This document shows positions 4,750 to 6,669 of a stretch of 6,669 bases of DNA, piece after piece. The position numbers were made by a program, and so were the translations under genes. The notes below the pieces were generated by a model. That model searched no databases and had not been told where the DNA came from. It saw nothing but the letters and a program-made list of their open reading frames with translations. The stretch's first letter is position 1. The number at the start of each line of letters is the position of its first letter. Origin of the DNA: Candidatus Poribacteria bacterium (lineage in GTDB: Bacteria > Poribacteria > WGA-4E > WGA-3G); the NCBI GenBank assembly GCA_009835515.1, contig VXXH01000812.1:1-6669 (forward strand). The letters run 5' to 3'.

Positions 4750-5221
4750 GATAATTATCTCCAGTTCCAATGTGTTCCTGTAACCATGTATGTGGATTTT
4801 CGACTTGGACGTGAAGTTGAGATTGCAGGCGTTTTGCCCTTCTAATCACAGCATCATCTGCAGTGAAAAAAACATCTGCTTTACCGCTTTCAGCACAAGC
4901 GATATGCAAAGCGTCGTACTCTTTAAATCCTAATGCTTCCAACTGTTTACCTCTCAAGGTCTCCGACACACCAACAGTAACAAAAATAGTCTGAGGTATG
5001 GAAGTTAGGAGTGCCTTTACGAAAGAACGTTTTGTTAAATCAGAAATTTGGTTAATCTCAAACTGTAAGACCTTACTGGTAATTGCCTGCTATTCCCCAC
5101 TCCAAAAGCGAGAAATAATCTGCATGATAGCTGTAGTTTCAGATTTGATTCTATTCTGTGTCTGACTATCATAAGGACGACTTACACAACAACTATCAAG
5201 ATAGATTTTATAAGTTTTCAT
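4739..5221 (-). pseudogene. VapC-like PIN-domain toxin with an in-frame TAG at codon 44
   Basis: Read from ATG 5221-5219 to TGA 4741-4739, the frame has 160 codons, the usual size for a VapC-type toxin. It begins MKTYKIYLDSCC and holds the four acidic positions expected of a PIN ribonuclease: D9, E55 (LQFEINQI), D103 (EYDALHIACA) and D122/D123 (FFTADD). Codon 44 is TAG (5092-5090) in the context FWSGE-stop-QAITS. From memory, relatives have Trp there, so TGG to TAG would explain it. Sequence on both sides is otherwise well preserved, so the change is recent or an error. The part from GTG 4969 lacks D9 and E55 and should be inactive. PIN toxins of this type cleave RNA and are held in check by a co-expressed antitoxin. 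Its ATG overlaps the stop of the upstream restriction gene (ATGA), and its end overlaps the antitoxin start. Confidence 0.85.
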
Positions 5222-6669
5222 TCAGGATAAATCCAGATTTTGATTGCTTTCTCAGCGAGTTCCTCAGCCCTGGTTAGAACAGATTTTTCATTCCATTGCT
5301 TTGCCCGACACAGGCTTCGATTCAAATGCAACTCACTCTCGCAAAACCCACCTTTTGCCTTCTGTTTTTCTTGAAAAGATAAATCACTTAACGCCGGATT
5401 GTCCTTCCATCCAATTAGAGTGAGATTTCCAATCGTATGAAGGTATTTTTCCCGAATCTCACGCCAGTTTTCGCCTAATTCTCGCTGCCATTCCTCACAC
5501 AGATCGGGGTTTTGTGGTATCACATGCTCAATTGACTGGTCCAGACAACTGTGTGGATGTCTACGTTCATAATTCTCTAGTTTGCGCAGCAAATACCGGC
5601 ATCTTCTGAGGTTATTATACACGCCTTTAACCAGAAATTCTTGTTTGAATTCAGAATTTACAGGATAGCGATACCTGTCTGACTGATTTACCAAACTCAA
5701 AAAAGCCTCCTTGAGACTTTCGAGATAGTTGCTTTTGTTAACTTTCGGCATCAGTCGACCAGCAAAAGTTCTATTTAAACTGTTCGTTGGAATGTCACAT
5801 ATCGCTCGACGAAAAACGTAACTCTCTACTAATTGCAGAATCTCGATTAACTCTGATTTTTCGATGAGTTTTCTCTTATAGTCTTCATAGACTTCAAGCA
5901 AGAACGGATAAGCAACTGTAACTTCAAGAGTATTGATACTGGAAAAGCAACCCAGAAGCTCTGCATCTTTTTCTTTGCCTAGGGCGATACAAACATAGTG
6001 CTTTGAATAGCGGGAAATGTCCACAACAATAGTTTCTATAGTTTCAGACGTTTCTGAGTTCGTTTTCTCCTGAACATACCGTTTAAAACTATCGTAAACG
6101 TTCCTAATATTAGGAATTTGCCGAGTCTTTAACGTAAGATAGTCCCTAATAAACTCGTCGAACCGACCGGCATCCTGGTCTCCAAAACGTTGTTCCATAG
6201 GAAACCAATAGATTTCATAAAGTCTGTTTTGGAAACTGGGTTTTTGTCCCATAAGTACATAATTGCGAATGAGGTCCGCTTCAGAAAGTTCAAGTCCTGT
6301 AGAATTGAGACTCTCAAAAATCAATTGAGGGTTATCGTCAGGGCGATCAAGCACGATATCTACGATTCGTAACCTTTGAATTCCAGCATATACCACCTTA
6401 AGGTCGGCGTTTTTAAGTTCGGTTTCAAAAAAGCGATAATTCTCTATCAACCGAGGAGCAGCGTTAGCCGGGAGTTCTTCATCCACCACCAACTGAACCA
6501 GAGTCCCTGCCGCATCCTGCTCAACAATTCGGAACCATTCTTTATTATTTCCATCTAACAGCTGAATCAAAGTATTTTTATCGTGCTGAGTGAGTAATTG
6601 TTTGTAGCGCAGCTCATCATTTCTCCGAACATTGAGATAATAGTCCGAAAGTTCTTCAGGAGTTATACC
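5218..6669 (-). CDS. GmrSD-type (DUF262/DUF1524) type IV restriction protein, N-terminus beyond window
   Basis: The frame stays open to the window edge, giving 483 residues of a longer protein; the internal TTG at 6570 is not the start. At the edge it reads EELSDYYLNVRRNDELRYK, a stretch seen after the first DUF262 motifs in this family. Residues 117-125 are IFESLNSTG, the late DUF262 block. The C-terminal DUF1524 nuclease domain has IEHVIPQN (380-387, His382), HTIGNLTLIG (411-420) and the N-x-LS...F..K stretch from Asn424, matching the His-Me/HNH finger signature. It closes with LNR...W...R...LA..A..IW. In GmrSD proteins the DUF262 half is a ParB-like NTPase and the DUF1524 half cuts modified (glucosylated hydroxymethylcytosine) DNA, giving phage defence. 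The DGQQR motif should lie outside the window. Its stop shares bases with the PIN start (ATGA), indicating one operon. G+C here is about 38-40%, lower than in the left block, which suggests transfer. Confidence 0.88.
   Translation of the reverse strand, partial: GITPEELSDYYLNVRRNDELRYKQLLTQHDKNTLIQLLDGNNKEWFRIVEQDAAGTLVQLVVDEELPANAAPRLIENYRFFETELKNADLKVVYAGIQRLRIVDIVLDRPDDNPQLIFESLNSTGLELSEADLIRNYVLMGQKPSFQNRLYEIYWFPMEQRFGDQDAGRFDEFIRDYLTLKTRQIPNIRNVYDSFKRYVQEKTNSETSETIETIVVDISRYSKHYVCIALGKEKDAELLGCFSSINTLEVTVAYPFLLEVYEDYKRKLIEKSELIEILQLVESYVFRRAICDIPTNSLNRTFAGRLMPKVNKSNYLESLKEAFLSLVNQSDRYRYPVNSEFKQEFLVKGVYNNLRRCRYLLRKLENYERRHPHSCLDQSIEHVIPQNPDLCEEWQRELGENWREIREKYLHTIGNLTLIGWKDNPALSDLSFQEKQKAKGGFCESELHLNRSLCRAKQWNEKSVLTRAEELAEKAIKIWIYPE

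Noticed and set aside
4739..4969. Independent 76-aa gene starting at GTG 4969
   Set aside because: It is the C-terminal half of the PIN toxin, and the reading continues upstream in the same frame through a single TAG to the real ATG at 5221.
6190..6558. Two 60-codon + strand frames opposite the restriction gene
   Set aside because: They are antisense to a well-supported DUF262/DUF1524 coding region and have no features of their own.

Overview
The window looks like a draft-genome fragment from an uncultured Gram-negative-type bacterium. The best fit, from memory of similar proteins and not from a search, is Candidatus Poribacteria or a close relative. The grounds are a membrane-anchored protein with an HVHANGTWHEGPHE-type His motif, a secreted Cys-rich partner, a GspC-like secretion protein, and a PIN toxin/small antitoxin pair of a kind common in Poribacteria and cyanobacteria. 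The assignment is tentative. Hand counts in a few 60-base blocks give about 62% G+C in the left half (around 1381 and 2581) and about 35-40% in the right third (around 4321, 5401 and 6001), so the two ends probably have different histories.

Left block, + strand (1-2947). A roughly 296-base leader packed with inverted repeats precedes three tightly spaced genes. The first is a 260-aa N-terminally anchored protein. The second is a 456-aa exported Cys-rich protein, whose start appears to be an ATA codon overlapping the stop of the first gene. The third is a GspC/PilP-like inner-membrane secretion protein that can only be read by changing frame twice. Together they look like a cell-envelope or secretion operon with a damaged third gene. 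No gspD-like gene follows.

Middle (2948-3683). No convincing gene is visible. The stretch is repeat-like. Two copies of a GC-rich hairpin with a GCGCGTACGCAC core keep their pairing although the stem bases differ. A short minus-strand reading frame (3247-3561) has a Shine-Dalgarno-like sequence and a TATAAT box, but it runs through one of these repeats, so it may not be a gene.

Right block, minus strand (3684-6669). From the right edge, the order of transcription is: a partial GmrSD-type (DUF262/DUF1524) type IV restriction protein; a PIN-domain VapC-like toxin whose start overlaps the restriction gene's stop in an ATGA junction and which carries an in-frame TAG where a Trp would be expected; and a 76-aa putative antitoxin overlapping the end of the toxin. 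After about 300 bases without a gene comes an unrecognised 177-aa protein with a 13-bp palindrome in its putative promoter. This is a small defence or toxin-antitoxin cluster in which the toxin seems to have been lost while the antitoxin persists.

Three of the genes carry a lesion (ATA for ATG, TAG for TGG, two frame changes). This fits either real gene decay or errors in a draft assembly, and the sequence alone cannot decide between them.
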